A stretch of DNA of 64,000 nucleotides from Aedes albopictus (Eukaryota > Arthropoda > Insecta > Diptera > Culicidae): contig NC_085136.1 in the NCBI RefSeq assembly GCF_035046485.1, positions 221,964,853 to 222,028,852 of the forward strand, written 5' to 3'. Shown piece by piece: positions 45,450 to 56,467 of this stretch; the stretch's first letter is position 1, and every line of letters starts with the position of its first letter. Position numbers and translations under genes: made by a program. Under the pieces are notes generated by a model. That model did not search any database. It saw only the letters and a program-made list of their open reading frames with translations, and was not told where the DNA came from.

Positions 45450-46990
45450 TGTTTCGGTAATTGCTCAGGGAATATTCCCGGCAATATTTGTAAATTGTTT
45501 AGCAATTTATTTTATTTAGGACTTCTTTTAGAAATCTCTCAGTAATTCCTGAATTTGGTAAATTTCTTCAGCAATTTCCTTAAGGATTTATTTGGTTATA
45601 TGTCTGAAATTTGATAATAATAGTTACTTATGTAACGAGTTGCAAAAAGTTGTATTTTTCAGCACGAGTCGTACATTTATCCAACGAGGCTTGCCGAGTT
45701 GGATAAATACGAAGAGTGCTGAAAAAAACGAGTTTTGCAACGAGTTCCATACAAAATTTTATGCAATGACTTTTTTCATAATGCAACTCATTTGAGTTGC
45801 ATAATGTTCATAATGCAACTCAAATGAGTTGCATTATGAACATTATACAATTATTTTTCATTATGCAACTCATTTCAGTTTCATAATGGACCAGTTCGGA
45901 AATATTAGCCATTATGATACCAAAATGAGTTAGATAAAATATAAATTATGATACTGAATTGCATAAACACCTTTTACGCATCCTTTGAAAATTTCATCGG
46001 AAATTACTTCGGCAAATGGAGTTTATTTGGCTTTTTTTTCATTGGCAAATCTTTTGAAATGTTTTCTCGGGAGTTCCTTCGCCAATTTTTTAGTAGTCTT
46101 TCAAGCGATGTTTTGTTAATGTCAGCAATTTTATTGATATTCGCTTTTAAAAATTCTCCAATTCCTTTGGTAATTCATTCGACATTGACTCTGGAAACTT
46201 CCTCATATTTTTTTGGGAATGTCTTCGGCAAGTCATTCTACTTTTTTCGGATATTCGTCGATTTTTTGGATTTCCATTACGTATGCTATTAGGTATTTCT
46301 TCACCAATTCCTTCGAAAACTCCTTCGGAAGTTCTTTTATAAATCGCTTCCATAATTTAAATAAAAATTCTTTAGACAATTTCTTCTAGATTTCTTCAGT
46401 AATTATGTAAGGAATTCCAGCAGCAGATGATTTCGGAACACCTTCGGCATTTCCGATGCTACTTGCATTGAACATTTATTTGGGAATTTTATCAGCAAAT
46501 CTTTTGGAAATCTTGGAAACTTTAGGAACTTCTTCGGTTATTCCTTTGGAAATTTATTCGGCAATTTTCTTAGAGATTTCCTACGAGAATTTCTTTGAAA
46601 AAAAAATCTCTGGTGGTTCTTTAAAAAATATGTTACTGCAATTACTTTTTGGAATTCTTTCTAAATTTTCTTCAAAATTCCTTTGATGATTTCGGAAAAT
46701 TCTTTGAGAATTTCTTCGAATTTTTTTTGTGAATGTTTGCGGAAATTTTTATAGAATATATTTTGGCAATTTATTGTGAGATTGGATTCGGCCAATTTAT
46801 TTAAAAAGCCTTACTATTATCATCAGGAATTCCTCTGATAGTTCTTATATTATTTCTTTTGGCAACTACCTTGAAAGCTCTAAGGTGTGGAATTTTTTCC
46901 CGGCAATTTCTTTGGAAATTTGTCAGGAAATTTTTCGTGAATTTGATAGGATTTTCTTTAGGCAAGTCTATTTGAGAATTTATGAATTCC
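45450..46990. repeat. Degenerate 12-bp array, first orientation
   Basis: Units resemble TTCGGAAATTCC, seen for instance in TTCGGTTATTCC, TTTGGAAATTTA and TTCGGCAATTTT in direct succession near 46530-46575. A 12-base period keeps one frame, which explains the Phe/Ile/Leu-rich frames here. These are not genes. The array is interrupted by palindromic sequence near 45600-45900. Confidence 0.75.
45640..45900. repeat. Cluster of palindromes around ATGCAACTCA
   Basis: The phrase TTCATAATGCAACTCA and its complement TGAGTTGCATTATGAA occur repeatedly at 45775-45900, and ATGCAACTCATTTGAGTTGC is part of a self-complementary unit. A separate hairpin, TTCAGCAC...ATTTATCCAAC with its complement, lies at 45657-45725. 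Together these resemble one nested fold-back element inside the 12-bp array. Confidence 0.65.
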
Positions 46991-47479
46991 CAATTCAGCA
47001 ATTTTCGGAAGCAATAAATTGAAATACAATTATATCATAAAGAATTACAAAAGTAATCACGATAAAATTGCCTGAGAAATTTGCAAAATAGCTGAAAAAG
47101 AAATTGCTAAAATAATTACGGATGAATAGCCATTTAAATATGAAAAAAAAAAAATAAGGAAATTGTTTATTGCATTCCCAAGAAACATAACTAGCTGAAT
47201 ATCAGTTTCTTAAACTAAATTTTGCTTAAGAGTGGTTTGTTCCTCTCCTATAAACTAAAATGTTTGTTGGGTTCTAATGAAACTACCATAGAAATTAAAA
47301 AAAAAATGCTTGCCCAAGGAACTTTTAAAGAAATTGCAATACTGCGGTTTAGCAAATACGGAGCCGTGTGTTCTCGAATCCCAACAGAACGTGATTTTTT
47401 TCCACAAATTCATCTCTCATTCTGTCAAATAGAAACATTCTGTGCCATTCTGTGTGATTTCGCTAGTAATACCTCCTAG

Positions 47480-49690
47480 GATTTCTCTGGAAATTCTAAC
47501 TGTTCCCGAAACTCTTTCAGGGATTCTATAGATTTCTATCGGGATTCCTTCAGCTATGTATAGGTGTAATACCATGATTAATTTCTAGAGTAATCCATGA
47601 ATTCCTGGATGAGTCTTTAGAAAAATCCCTGGAAGAATGGAGTTCCTGGAGAAGTCCAACAAGAAATATTTAGAGAAATAACACATTTTTTAAGGATTTC
47701 CAGGAGGACACACCAAAGATACTTCTGCAAGACTCCTAGGAGATCCCAGCAAGTTAGGAATCTCTGGAGAATTTTTCAGAATAATCCCTAGAAGAATTTT
47801 GGGAGGTATTATTGTAAGAATGACTGGAGTAGTCCCAGGAGGAATTACTGGAAGAACCACAGCAGGAATAGCTTGAGAAATCCAGCTGAAATTTCTGGAT
47901 GAAGGCCAAGAAGAGTTCTTGTAGGAATCCCACGGGAAATTTATGAAAGAATCCGTGGACAAAATATCTTGGATAAAAATTCCTGGAGGAATCACCGGAG
48001 AGTTTCAGAAGAAAAAACACTGGAAAAATCTCAGGAGGTATTCTAAGAAGGATTCTGGGATGTATTACTGTAGAAACCACAGCTGAAATCCTAGAAAGAA
48101 TTGCTGGAGAAAACTGTACAGGAACTTCTAGAGAAACCACATCAGAAATGCTGGGGGAAATCCAAAGAAAAAATCCTTGGAATACCTAGAGAAGTCCCTG
48201 CATGAACCGGTAGAGGTATTCTGGAAGAATGTGTAAAGAAGGCCCTGAAGGAATCGCAGGAGAATTTTCTGAAAGAATCTCAGGAAGAATTCCAGCCATA
48301 TTGCTAGGATAAATTCGTATAGAAAATACTAGGAAGAATTTTTGGACGTATCAAACTAAGAATTTCTGGAGGAATTGCTGGATGAATCACAGGAGGAGTT
48401 GTTTGAGGTATTTTTGGAGAACGGCCAAAAAGAGTTCCTGCAGGAATTCCATGAGCATTTTCTGGAAGAATCTTTGGATAAAATCTCTGGAGGAATTCCT
48501 GGATGAGTCCTTGGAGAAATCCCTGGCGGAGCAACCAAATGAATTTCTGCAAAAATTCCAGGAATATTACCTGGAAAGGTCATAGTGAAAAGGCCAGGAG
48601 AAAGCTTTAGAAGAATTCGTACCATAATTTCTGAAGTTCCGTAGTTAGGATGTATGGAGGAAGAATAGCTGGAAGAACGACATGAATTGCTTGAGCAGTC
48701 ACAGCTGGAATATCTGGAGGAATTCCTAGAACTCCGGGGAGCTATCATAGAAGTAATTTCTAGAGTAACCCTAGAACCAGCAATGCTAGGGGTATCTTAA
48801 GAGAAGTTCTTCTAACAGATTCCTGAAGGAACACCTACGGTTCTCCTTGAAAGAATCCGTAGAAGTATACTGGAGGAATCCCTGATGGAATCGCAGGAGG
48901 AATTTCTGAAGGCATCTCTGGAAGAAAGTATTGCAGTAGAAGGATTTCTGTAGGAGTCCTAATGGGAATTGCTTGAAGAATTTCAGCTTTAATTCATGGA
49001 AGAAGGTCAATAGAAGTTCTTGGGGAAATCCCCTGTGGAATTTCTGAAAGAACCTCTGAAGAAAGTCCTAGATATATCATTGAAGAAATGTATGGAAGAA
49101 TCAATGAAGGGATTTTATGGAAAAATCTCAGGGAGATCTTCCGGAAGAATTTGCGGAAGAACTTTCCTAGTAGAATTCCAGAAGGTATCACAGTGAGAAT
49201 TTTTAGAGGAGAAAAGAAATTGCTGGAAGAATCGCAGCAGGAGTTGCTTGAAAAATCCTAATCGCAATTCCCGGATGCAGGCCAATATAAGTTCCTGGAG
49301 GAATTTTCCATGAGAAATTTCTGGAAGAATCTCTGAATGAAATCTCTGAAGGAATTCCTGGAAGAATCACCGGAGGAACTTCTGAAAGGATCCCAGGAAG
49401 ATTGTTTGAATAATTCCAACAGAAAATCCTGAAGAACCCCTAATAGAAATTTTTAGAGCAATCTTTAGAAGAATTCTGAGAAGAATCATAGTAAGAATTT
49501 TCATAGAAATTCTATCAGAATTTGCTGGATCAATCTCTGCAGAAATTTCTAGTATGTAAACCCCATCAAGACTACCTGGAGTATCCTAAGGGAAGTTTAT
49601 TGAAGAAATATCGGGAGGAATCCACAAAGGAAGCCTGAAGAAATCACAATCACGAATAGATAGAGGTATTTCTAGAGGAATCTATGGAGA
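47480..49690. repeat. Degenerate 12-bp array, opposite orientation
   Basis: Units resemble CTGGAGGAATTC, e.g. CTGGAGGAATTC, CTGGATGAGTCC, TTGGAGAAATCC near 48490-48525. The unit looks like a diverged complement of the unit in the first array, so the element may contain one ancestral array in inverted arrangement. Frames rich in Glu/Phe or Ser/Pro across it are repeat artefacts. Confidence 0.75.
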
Positions 49691-49917
49691 AGTCTGTTGA
49701 TTGTTCAAACCAATAACCAAAACACCAATACGTACAACAGGTAATTCCGGGTGTGCTTAAGTTTTGTTCAAATGTGCCATTAATAAATATTGGAATTATT
49801 GTGTGAAGTTCTAAATTTTAGGTGACTATCAAGGAAAAATTCTAGGGGGTGCCAAATTTGTTCTAGGGGGTGCCAGGCACCCCTGGAACCCCCCCTAGCT
49901 ACGCCAATGCGTGGTTT

Positions 49918-50055
49918 GGGCAACGGTCGTACTCGCGTTCGAGCTGCGCGTAAAATGCGTCCTTGTTATCATTAGTGCTTCCGCAGTGAGGGCTGTGCAC
50001 GTTCGACGTAAAACTTCTTGGAGATCAATCATACTGTGAAGGAGAACTGCTTTAC
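49918..50055 (-). pseudogene. RTE endonuclease fragment beyond the hAT-type insert
   Basis: YFTSNVHSPHCGSTNDNKDA, then FYAQLEREYDRCPNHDVKII, joins in frame with GDLNAQVGQ at 44533 once the hAT-type insert and one 8-bp repeat are removed. It parallels FYAQLEQTYDGCSPRDVKIV of the other RTE copy. The start of the endonuclease is missing. Confidence 0.75.
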
Positions 50056-51291
50056 TAAAGTATGTTTGTCGAAAATTTGATTAATACAAGCTTAGCGCCG
50101 AAAAAAATAATACATACAAGCAAGTTTCAGGAGAGTCGAACACGAAAATGTTACTATAGCCGCACTCAATGCCTTGCGAAATTCCTTCAGAGTCCTTCGG
50201 AAATTCCTGTTGAGATTCCTGCGAGCAATTTTTTTTTTTTTTTATTCTTTAGAGGATTCCGTTTCTGTAGTGATTCTTTAGGAAATCTGTCTTGCGATTT
50301 GATCCCAACAACCTACCGATTTCTTCGTGATGCACTATCGATTTTGAGGCAAATCAACCTTTAGGTCACTGCGACCTTCGTCCAGCTGCATGCCAGTATT
50401 GAGCCCTTGTTCACCATTGTAGAAATTGTTTTCCGGTTGACCGTTAGACCGACTACGCTGTACTGGGCTCCCAACAATATTCCATATGCAGACAGTTTGA
50501 AAAAGCTATATGGCAGATTATTTTCGGTTAACAGGAGTAGAGTGTCCGTTTCTACGCCAAGCCCTGTGCACTTCTTTTTCACTGCCCCTTAAAATACAAC
50601 TTCGTTTGTAGGCGACAGTCCAAGCCGTTCGTATACCACCGGATGATAGCCTTGGACGTGCCGCTTGAAGCTACCGTAATTTAGTGCCGCTTGCTCGTAA
50701 GCACAGTTGCTGGCCGCAACTTACCTGTTCGCTCATGACCTTTACCGGAATGGCTTTCTGCGTGGGCTTCATCCGCTTCATACTATAAAGAAAAAAATCT
50801 CACGTAGTTATGTGCCTTTAGTATTAATGCCTGTAATCGTATTCACAATGGGATGACTGCTGTTTACATTTATTCATAGGTAACACATTTTTATTGACTG
50901 CTCCCAGTTGGCGCTAGCAGTAAAAATTTCATGCAAAAATGTTTATAGCATCTAGTTTCCAGCGCTGACGGCCCGGCGACGACACCATCGCTCATATTCA
51001 ATGCATCGTATGTGCTACTCTCGGATTTCAACTTTCTCAAATTCTCACCTCAAGCTCACGCAAGCATGGTAGGTAGTCAAGAACTGTCATATCGTAAGGA
51101 AAAATCGCGAAAAAACATTAACAGTTAGGAAACGGGATAGTTTTGTGAAAAATTAGTGAATAGAAATCAAGAATGGTTTGAAAGGACAACTTTCTATGTT
51201 TACTTCGTGTTCCGGAACAACTTCTTCACCAAGAAAATTCGATTATACTATCACACAAAAAAGTGCCATCTGTTCTATTTTTAGTTTGGAA
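50056..51291. other. Unassigned stretch with an open minus-strand frame
   Basis: Between the RTE element and the LTR element. The minus strand is open at 50582-50361 (73 codons, including SFFKLSAYGILLGAQYSVVG), and the segment 50340-50780 is less AT-rich than its neighbours. I do not recognise the product. It could be a fragment of a host exon or of an unfamiliar element. No splice or start signal supports a gene. Confidence 0.3.
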
Positions 51292-51999
51292 TGTTATAAC
51301 CATCGATCACAATTTACCAACTTGTTGTCTCCAACACAAGACAAAATCATTTTAACTTCCGTGTAGTCCAACTCGGACGAAGAGTGAGTGGCGGCTCTCA
51401 CGCGTCAGATTCACAGATAGAGCACTCACAATCAATGAGAGTATATTACAGGTGGGGAAGAAGAAGAGATGGCTATGTATTAGTGAAAGAAGAAAAATGT
51501 AAACACAAATAGTGACGTCACTATTGAACACGCGTTCTTATGGGAGCTCGGTTTGCTTGTAGTAGTGACATGTTTTGCACCAGACACGGATCTCACACAC
51601 ACGAAGTATCTTCTTCCCCACCTCTATTAGACTCTCATTGACTCACAATCCCACTTTCCAGATCATTCCCGTAACTCGAACGAATTTGTTGTCAGCGGTT
51701 CGTACACTGAAACAAATGCTTAGACACTCAAAGAAAATTACCAATAGAGTTCGTTGATACAAATTGTCAAGAAATTAAATATCAAGGTAAGAGGTTTTTG
51801 AAATGTCAAACTTCGGATTTTGGACGAAGTTTGCCCTCCAATATTCGACAATCCTTAAAACTGCTCAGTCATCTCGGAAGTCTCTTCTCTGCCACAACCA
51901 TTGGACTATAAGTAGTGCGCGCCGTGTCCATTTGTAAAATTTCCCCAAGGTGGGACTAGTAAATTTGTCAAAATAGTGACCTTATTAATTCAAGTTCTG
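51292..51999 (+). repeat. 5' LTR, interrupted by a MITE
   Basis: It starts TGTTATAACCATCGATCACA and ends TTATTAATTCAAGTTCTG. Without the insert at 51433-51640 and one 9-bp repeat it is about 491 bp and closely matches the 3' LTR, with scattered substitutions. Those differences could date the insertion. Confidence 0.82.
51433..51640. mobile_element. 208-bp MITE inside the 5' LTR
   Basis: The inverted ends CAATGAGAGT and AGGTGGGGAAGAAGA-type subterminal blocks match on both sides. The flanks ACTCACAAT at 51424-51432 and 51641-51649 form a 9-bp duplication (8 bp if one base is shared). The 3' LTR lacks the insert. A duplication of 8-9 bp excludes Tc1/mariner and fits hAT- or Mutator-like elements. 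Confidence 0.85.
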
Positions 52000-52059
52000 T
52001 AATTTGGTTCAAAGAATTCCAGAAGCTTTTGGACAAGTATATGATTTAGCATTGGACGA

Positions 52060-53115
52060 ATTCCCGGCATCACAGCCAGTCTAATCCTACTGAGCGTCTC
52101 AACAGGACTATAAATGCCTGCATTAGGACATACGTCCGAACTGACCAAACCTTGTGGGAGACATGGTTGTCAGAAATAGAGTTTGCCTTGAATAACACTC
52201 CTCATTCTGCCACAAAATTCACCCCATACATAACTATCTACGGTCATGAAATTGTTGTGACCGGCGATCAACATCGCATTGACCGGGATAGTGCAGATAT
52301 CTCGGAAAAAACTAGGCTAGAAAAGAAAACAAACCTCGATAAAAGCATTCAAGATCTCGTATCGCGGACTGACTCAATATGCTCTCTCAGCGGGAGCCAA
52401 ACATTGAAGATGGAGGTTATGTTAAACCTTGTTGAATCTGTGTGATTGATTGAAGAGTATTGTTATCTAGGTGCAGCGGATTTAATCAAAACTGTTGTAA
52501 CGATATCTCCATTTGCCGCTGTCAAGCCGTTGGAAAGCGAGAAGAAGGATAAACATTGTGTTGAGCCTATTTTGACTAATTTTGTAACAACTATCCATCA
52601 AAATTTCCATCGAAAATGGAAAATAATAAACTTTGAACACGAGAACAAAATTGGAATATTGGTGGATTGATCATGTTTACCATTTCCGAACAGCGTCGCG
52701 ACGGCGTGTTTGTCAACCGCGCTGAGAGGGTGGTTGCAAGAAAATTGAACGCTCGTGCGTGTTTACAAGCTGTGTGCCGGGAGTGTGTAGGTGTGTGTTG
52801 GCTAGCTTGAAAAATAAAACCGTTTCTATTTGCAGCACTCAGGTATACAACAACCTTCGTAAACATAACGAGAAGAACGTCAAAATTTACAATCTTCGTC
52901 ACCCGAAGACGGCCCCGGTTTACGCAGTGGCCCAAAATGTCCTCAAAAGAAATTTCCGCCAATCCTCTGCAATCGACAAATACAATGCTAAGCTCGGTCC
53001 GTGCTACGTGCCGTGTACCGTGCTTGCGCGAATAGGTACCAGTTCCTATGAACTTGCTGACGAATCCGGTAAACCTATCGGTGTGTTCTCATCCGCTGAT
53101 TTGAAGCCAGCCTAA
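52060..53115 (+). pseudogene. Gypsy integrase C-terminal remnant
   Basis: From about 52060 the translation HHSQSNPTERLNRTINACIR and LWETWLSEIEFALNNTPHSA, then TPYITIYG, is the end of the integrase core, including the Glu-containing NPTERLNR motif. Unrelated sequence of about 470 bp (52370-52838) interrupts the coil that follows. Then YNLRHPKTAPVYAVAQNVLK, the GPCYVPCTVLARIGTSSYEL module (GPY/F-like) and FSSADLKPA lead to a stop. Integrase joins the cDNA to host DNA, and this copy lacks the zinc and most of the catalytic region. Confidence 0.78.
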
Positions 53116-53145
53116 AAATAAACGAAAACAAATCACAAAGCAACT

Positions 53146-53457
53146 ATGTACTCTCCTTTGGGAAGAAAAAAAAGCACTTATCTGATCAAAACACCAGTTT
53201 TTCCCGTCCAGCACCAAGTTGAGCTGGTTGAGGATGTTTATTTCCATCGTAAGTCGATCCAATTGGACGATTCCAATGGGATTCTTCAAGAGCTGCCATG
53301 TTGGATGTTTTTGCACTCCGCCGAAGGTCGTGCAATTCGGACGATTGATCCTTTTCCCGCTGAAAATTCAATACAACTGCTGAAAGTCATCACAACCAAA
53401 AGAACAGACAAGAATTATGTAGGTTTAGAGCTCACCTGTGGAATTTGGCTCAATTAA
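53146..53457 (+). CDS. Orphan 103-codon ORF after the gypsy pol remnant
   Basis: It starts with ATG about 30 bases after the integrase stop (MYSPLGRKKSTYLIKTPVFP) and ends GLELTCGIWLN. It has no signal peptide, membrane segment or known motif. The composition is ordinary for a soluble protein of mixed charge, and the frame is free of stops although the pol around it is destroyed. Location between pol and the 3' LTR is where gypsy elements carry an env or accessory ORF, but this does not look like an envelope protein. Function unknown. It may be a chance frame. Confidence 0.4.
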   Translation: MYSPLGRKKSTYLIKTPVFPVQHQVELVEDVYFHRKSIQLDDSNGILQELPCWMFLHSAEGRAIRTIDPFPAENSIQLLKVITTKRTDKNYVGLELTCGIWLN

Positions 53458-53677
53458 ATCTGAATTTCTCACCTTTTTCTGTATTCCTTTCGAAGCGAAT
53501 GATTCCGTGTAAACAAAACAACACTGTTCTAGCTCTTGACCTCTTACAAATTAAGCGCGCATTCATAACTGACACTTAGGAGCCATTTTACGAGACGTTT
53601 CGGATCAGCTGATCGCTCATTTCATGAATGAAAATTTGACAGGAGGTTGCGCCGAAGCCCGTGAGTGTTAATATCAA

Positions 53678-53811
53678 TAGTCCTGTTCAACGACGTAGGT
53701 TGAACTTGCTCGAACTTGCTCCATCCCGCTCTTTCCCGTTTGTTGACAAATGGGTAAGAGTAGGATGCAGCAACTTCGAGCAAGTTCAACCTACGTCGTT
53801 GAACAGGACTA
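53678..53811. mobile_element. 134-bp fold-back MITE
   Basis: The ends TAGTCCTGTTCAACGACGTA and their exact complement, extending about 37 bases through GGTTGAACTTGCTCGAA, enclose a loop of about 60 bases. ATATCAA flanks both sides (53671-53677, 53812-53818), a 7-bp or, allowing one shared base, 8-bp duplication. Confidence 0.85.
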
Positions 53812-53867
53812 ATATCAACACTGTTGTCGTTTCGTAAAATAGACTTACGATATAGTCATGGATTGGT

Positions 53868-54078
53868 ATTCTTCATTACACCAACAAAGCTAGCCATGAA
53901 AATGTTTGACAATTCTCACGTCATTTTGACAGACCACACACATGCACGAAAAAGACGGATCATATATTCTACTTTATCGATATTGTTGCCGTCCTTTTCA
54001 TGCTCATGTTACATCTGTCAAAATGACGTGAGAATTGTCAGTCATTTTGAGGTTAGGTTCGTTGGTGTAATGAAGAAT
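53868..54078. mobile_element. 211-bp fold-back element
   Basis: ATTCTTCATTACACCAAC opens the left arm, and its complement closes the right. Further in, TGACAATTCTCACGTCATTT and its complement pair as well, giving arms of about 65 bases. No target duplication is evident. Confidence 0.7.
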
Positions 54079-54361
54079 TTTCGCTTTCCCGTGAGTGAAA
54101 GCGTACACTGAAAGAAAAAACCAGCTACAATTAATAAATTTTGTACCTAACTTAAGGACAAGGTATTTGGAGTACATAGCTCAAAATTTCTAGAGCACCG
54201 TTTTTTAGAACCGTTGAACGGATTTGGATTAAAATGCATCACGCTGTTGACAACCACTGAACAATAAAATTCATAAATTGAAGTTATGATTAGTGAAGAC
54301 AAATAATCAATGAAAATAAACAAACAAAGCAAAATGCTTTTCTTCCAGGAGAGGACGATGG

Positions 54362-54858
54362 TGTATTTTAACCATCGGTCACAATTTACCAACTTGTTGT
54401 CTCCAACACAAGGCAAAATCATTTTAACTTCCGTGTAGTCCAATTCGGACGAAGAGTGAGTGGCGGCTCTCACACGTCAGATTGACAGATAGAGCACTCA
54501 CGATCCCACTTTCCAGATCATTCCCGTAACTCGAACGAATTTGTTGTCAGCGGTTCGTACACTGAAACAAATGCTTAGACACTCAAAGAAACTTACCGAT
54601 AGAGGTCGTTAATACAAACTGTCAAGGAATTAAATATCAAGGTAAGAGGTTTTTGAAATGTCAAACTTCGGATTTTCGACGAAGTTTACCCTCCAATATT
54701 CGACAATCCTCAAAACTGCTCAGTCATCTCGGAACAAGTCTCTTTTCTGCCACAACCATTGGACTATTAGTAGTGCGCGCCGTGTCCACTTGTAAAATTT
54801 CCCCAAGGTGGGAGTTTGTAAATTTGTCAAAATAGTGTCCTTATTAATTCAAGTTCTG
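54362..54858 (+). repeat. 3' LTR of the gypsy element
   Basis: It starts TGTATTTTAACCATCGGTCA, ends TTATTAATTCAAGTTCTG, and parallels the 5' LTR throughout. It shows the uninterrupted sequence at the MITE site (GCACTCACGATCCCAC). Confidence 0.82.
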
Positions 54859-55139
54859 CGTTTTTGTAGAATAATTCCGTAGAAGCAAGAAAGTGGCAAA
54901 AGCCGAAATAAGCAAATAGTGCTGAGAAGAAAAAAAAACAATTTGGTTGGTGTAAAAGTAATTACCGAAGTATAATTGTGCTAAAATGTGGTTCTTTGTA
55001 CCATTGTTAGATTTGTTAGTGATATAACAATAAGCCATTGTTGGGCGATTGTCAACGCTATTGCTACCCGTCTCGGGAGCTCAAAAGTTAAAAAAAAGGT
55101 AACTATAAGATTAAGAAAGTGATAATAGTGAGCATGAGG
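54859..55139. other. Short spacer between LTR element and LOA element
   Basis: AT-rich, no motif. The 5' border of the LOA element is not defined and may lie within this spacer or shortly after it. Confidence 0.4.
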
Positions 55140-55169
55140 TTATGACGTCACGATAGGGGGTGTAATGCC

Positions 55170-55870
55170 ATATGGCAGGTCCACGTAGGGCCTTTTTTCT
55201 TTTGTTTCCGGCTTTTTCCCCCAGAAGAACTCCGACGCCATTCCGGTTGGTTGCTCTTGCGCGCCAGCAGAATCCCACTTGCCATTGTGAAAGTCCAAAC
55301 AGCCAGCAATTGGGCAGAAAAGCTTCGTGCCAACCACCTGGCGTTCTGGAATCGGTCATTGTCGTCTCTTCGCCGTTTTGGATCGGCCATTGCTGGTCGA
55401 TATCCGTTGCAAGCCTCCCGTGAGACCTCTCGCCGGCCGTGAAGCCCTGAAAGCAGCGCCGGAGCATCGGCTCGCCTGCTAGGCCTTCCCAAGGTCACCG
55501 TTTTGGCCACCAGCTGGTCATTCCAACCCCGAGAGCGTCCATCAAGCCCTTTGAACACCAACCGACAACCAGAAACCATTGAACACCATCAGAAAGCCTG
55601 CCCAGCCAGTACACCCCACCGAACAGCACCACCCACCTCCCGCCAGGTCCGTCGGCCCCATGTGCCACAGCTTCGTCCGGCAGCCTAACAGCACCTGCTT
55701 CATCTGCTTCCCGCCCCGCCCGGCGGCCATTTTGCATCGCCTGCACCAGCCCAAGCCTCGTTCCGCCATCGTGCAGGCCCAGCTTCACCATCCAGCTACA
55801 GCACCACCCACTTTCCACCTCCCATCGACCGTTCAGCACCGGATTACCACCCAGGCATGACGATGCCCTC
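55170..55870. other. GC-rich segment open on both strands
   Basis: Much richer in G and C than anything else in the window and Pro/His-rich when translated on the plus strand (LHHPATAPPTFHLPSTVQH). Frames of 93-143 codons occur on both strands. No zinc knuckle is present, so it is not an obvious gag. A donor-like TGTAAGTGATC follows at 55888. It may be the LOA element's 5' region, a degenerate ORF1, or a captured sequence. Confidence 0.4.
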
Positions 55871-56467
55871 AGCAAGTACTCCATATCTGTAAGTGATCGG
55901 CTTTTCGGGTCCGTATGAAGTTGATCACCAATACTAACTTCTTTTCCCGATCAACCTAGATAGCTGTGTAGTGTCGGTAGCGGTTCAACTGGCTAAGAAT
56001 AGCACTACGGACCGCCTGTTCCAGTGCTATCAGGTGACCCCTAATTCATGGTGTTATGCGGCTTTACGCTTACCGTGCCTAGGAATGAATGGTTAGGCGG
56101 GGTCTTATAAAAACCTAATCGCAAACGGAGCCTGTGGAGTACCAGGGCACCCTCCACAGTATTTGCCCTTACTGTGCTAACCGGAGCAATAGCGCGGTGG
56201 ACCTTGTGTTTCTCCGAGACAATCAGCTGCCCTTCTTCAATCTCATACTTGAGGCTGAATAAGGGCAGAATTATGAAAAAGTTATTAATTAGTTTAAATT
56301 TTCACCTATATGGTTTCACATTATGCGTTTTACACAGTGTATTCTGTGCATCCTCGCCTTTGGCGCACTCAAATCGATACCGATCTGGCTCTATTGTTGC
56401 TGTTCTTTTTTGTGCTGTGATTGTTAAGAGTTTAATCTTCCCTAGTTTGGGTAGTGGCTACGGTTAG

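Larger units (their letters stand above)
44543..49909. mobile_element. 5.4-kb non-autonomous hAT-type element
   Basis: The ends CATTGGCGTATCTAGG and CATTGGCGTAGCTAGG (right, read inward) differ at one base of 16. An exact 8-bp duplication, CGTGGTTT, flanks the element (44535-44542, 49910-49917). An 8-bp target and CA-starting TGGCGTAG-type ends fit the hAT superfamily. GGGGGTGCCAG subterminal phrases occur near both ends. No transposase is encoded. Most of the interior is two degenerate 12-bp arrays. The RTE endonuclease frame reads through when the element is removed. Confidence 0.82.
38396..50055 (-). mobile_element. RTE-clade LINE (JAM1-like), split by three elements
   Basis: Reading from the 5' side on the minus strand: an endonuclease fragment (49918-50055), then after the 5.4-kb insert the rest of the endonuclease, a linker and the RT fingers. 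After the 3.5-kb insert come the RT palm and thumb and the typical RTE tail domain with LRWAGH-like motif. The 3' end carries a short ATGA repeat near 38394-38409, as RTE elements usually do. The 5' end is truncated at about 50055. The inserts are 39218-39482, 39995-43467 and 44543-49909. Frameshifts and stops are frequent, so it is older than the RTE copy at 57766. Confidence 0.8.
51292..54858 (+). mobile_element. Collapsed Ty3/gypsy LTR retrotransposon
   Basis: Two direct repeats of about 495 bp frame an internal region with only the end of an integrase and a small downstream frame. The conserved context of the integrase tail (NNTPHSATKFTPYITIYG, then a GPY/F-like module) fits Ty3/gypsy. 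Gag, protease, RT and RNase H are missing, probably by internal deletion just after the 5' LTR. Two fold-back elements lie before the 3' LTR and one MITE inside the 5' LTR. It cannot move by itself. Confidence 0.8.

Noticed and set aside
45948..49191. Many long frames rich in Phe, Ser, Glu or Pro
   Set aside because: They follow the 12-bp array period and appear on both strands, so they are repeat artefacts.
55495..55884. 129-codon Gly/Trp-rich minus-strand frame
   Set aside because: It mirrors the Pro/His-rich plus frame in a GC-rich stretch and is a composition effect.
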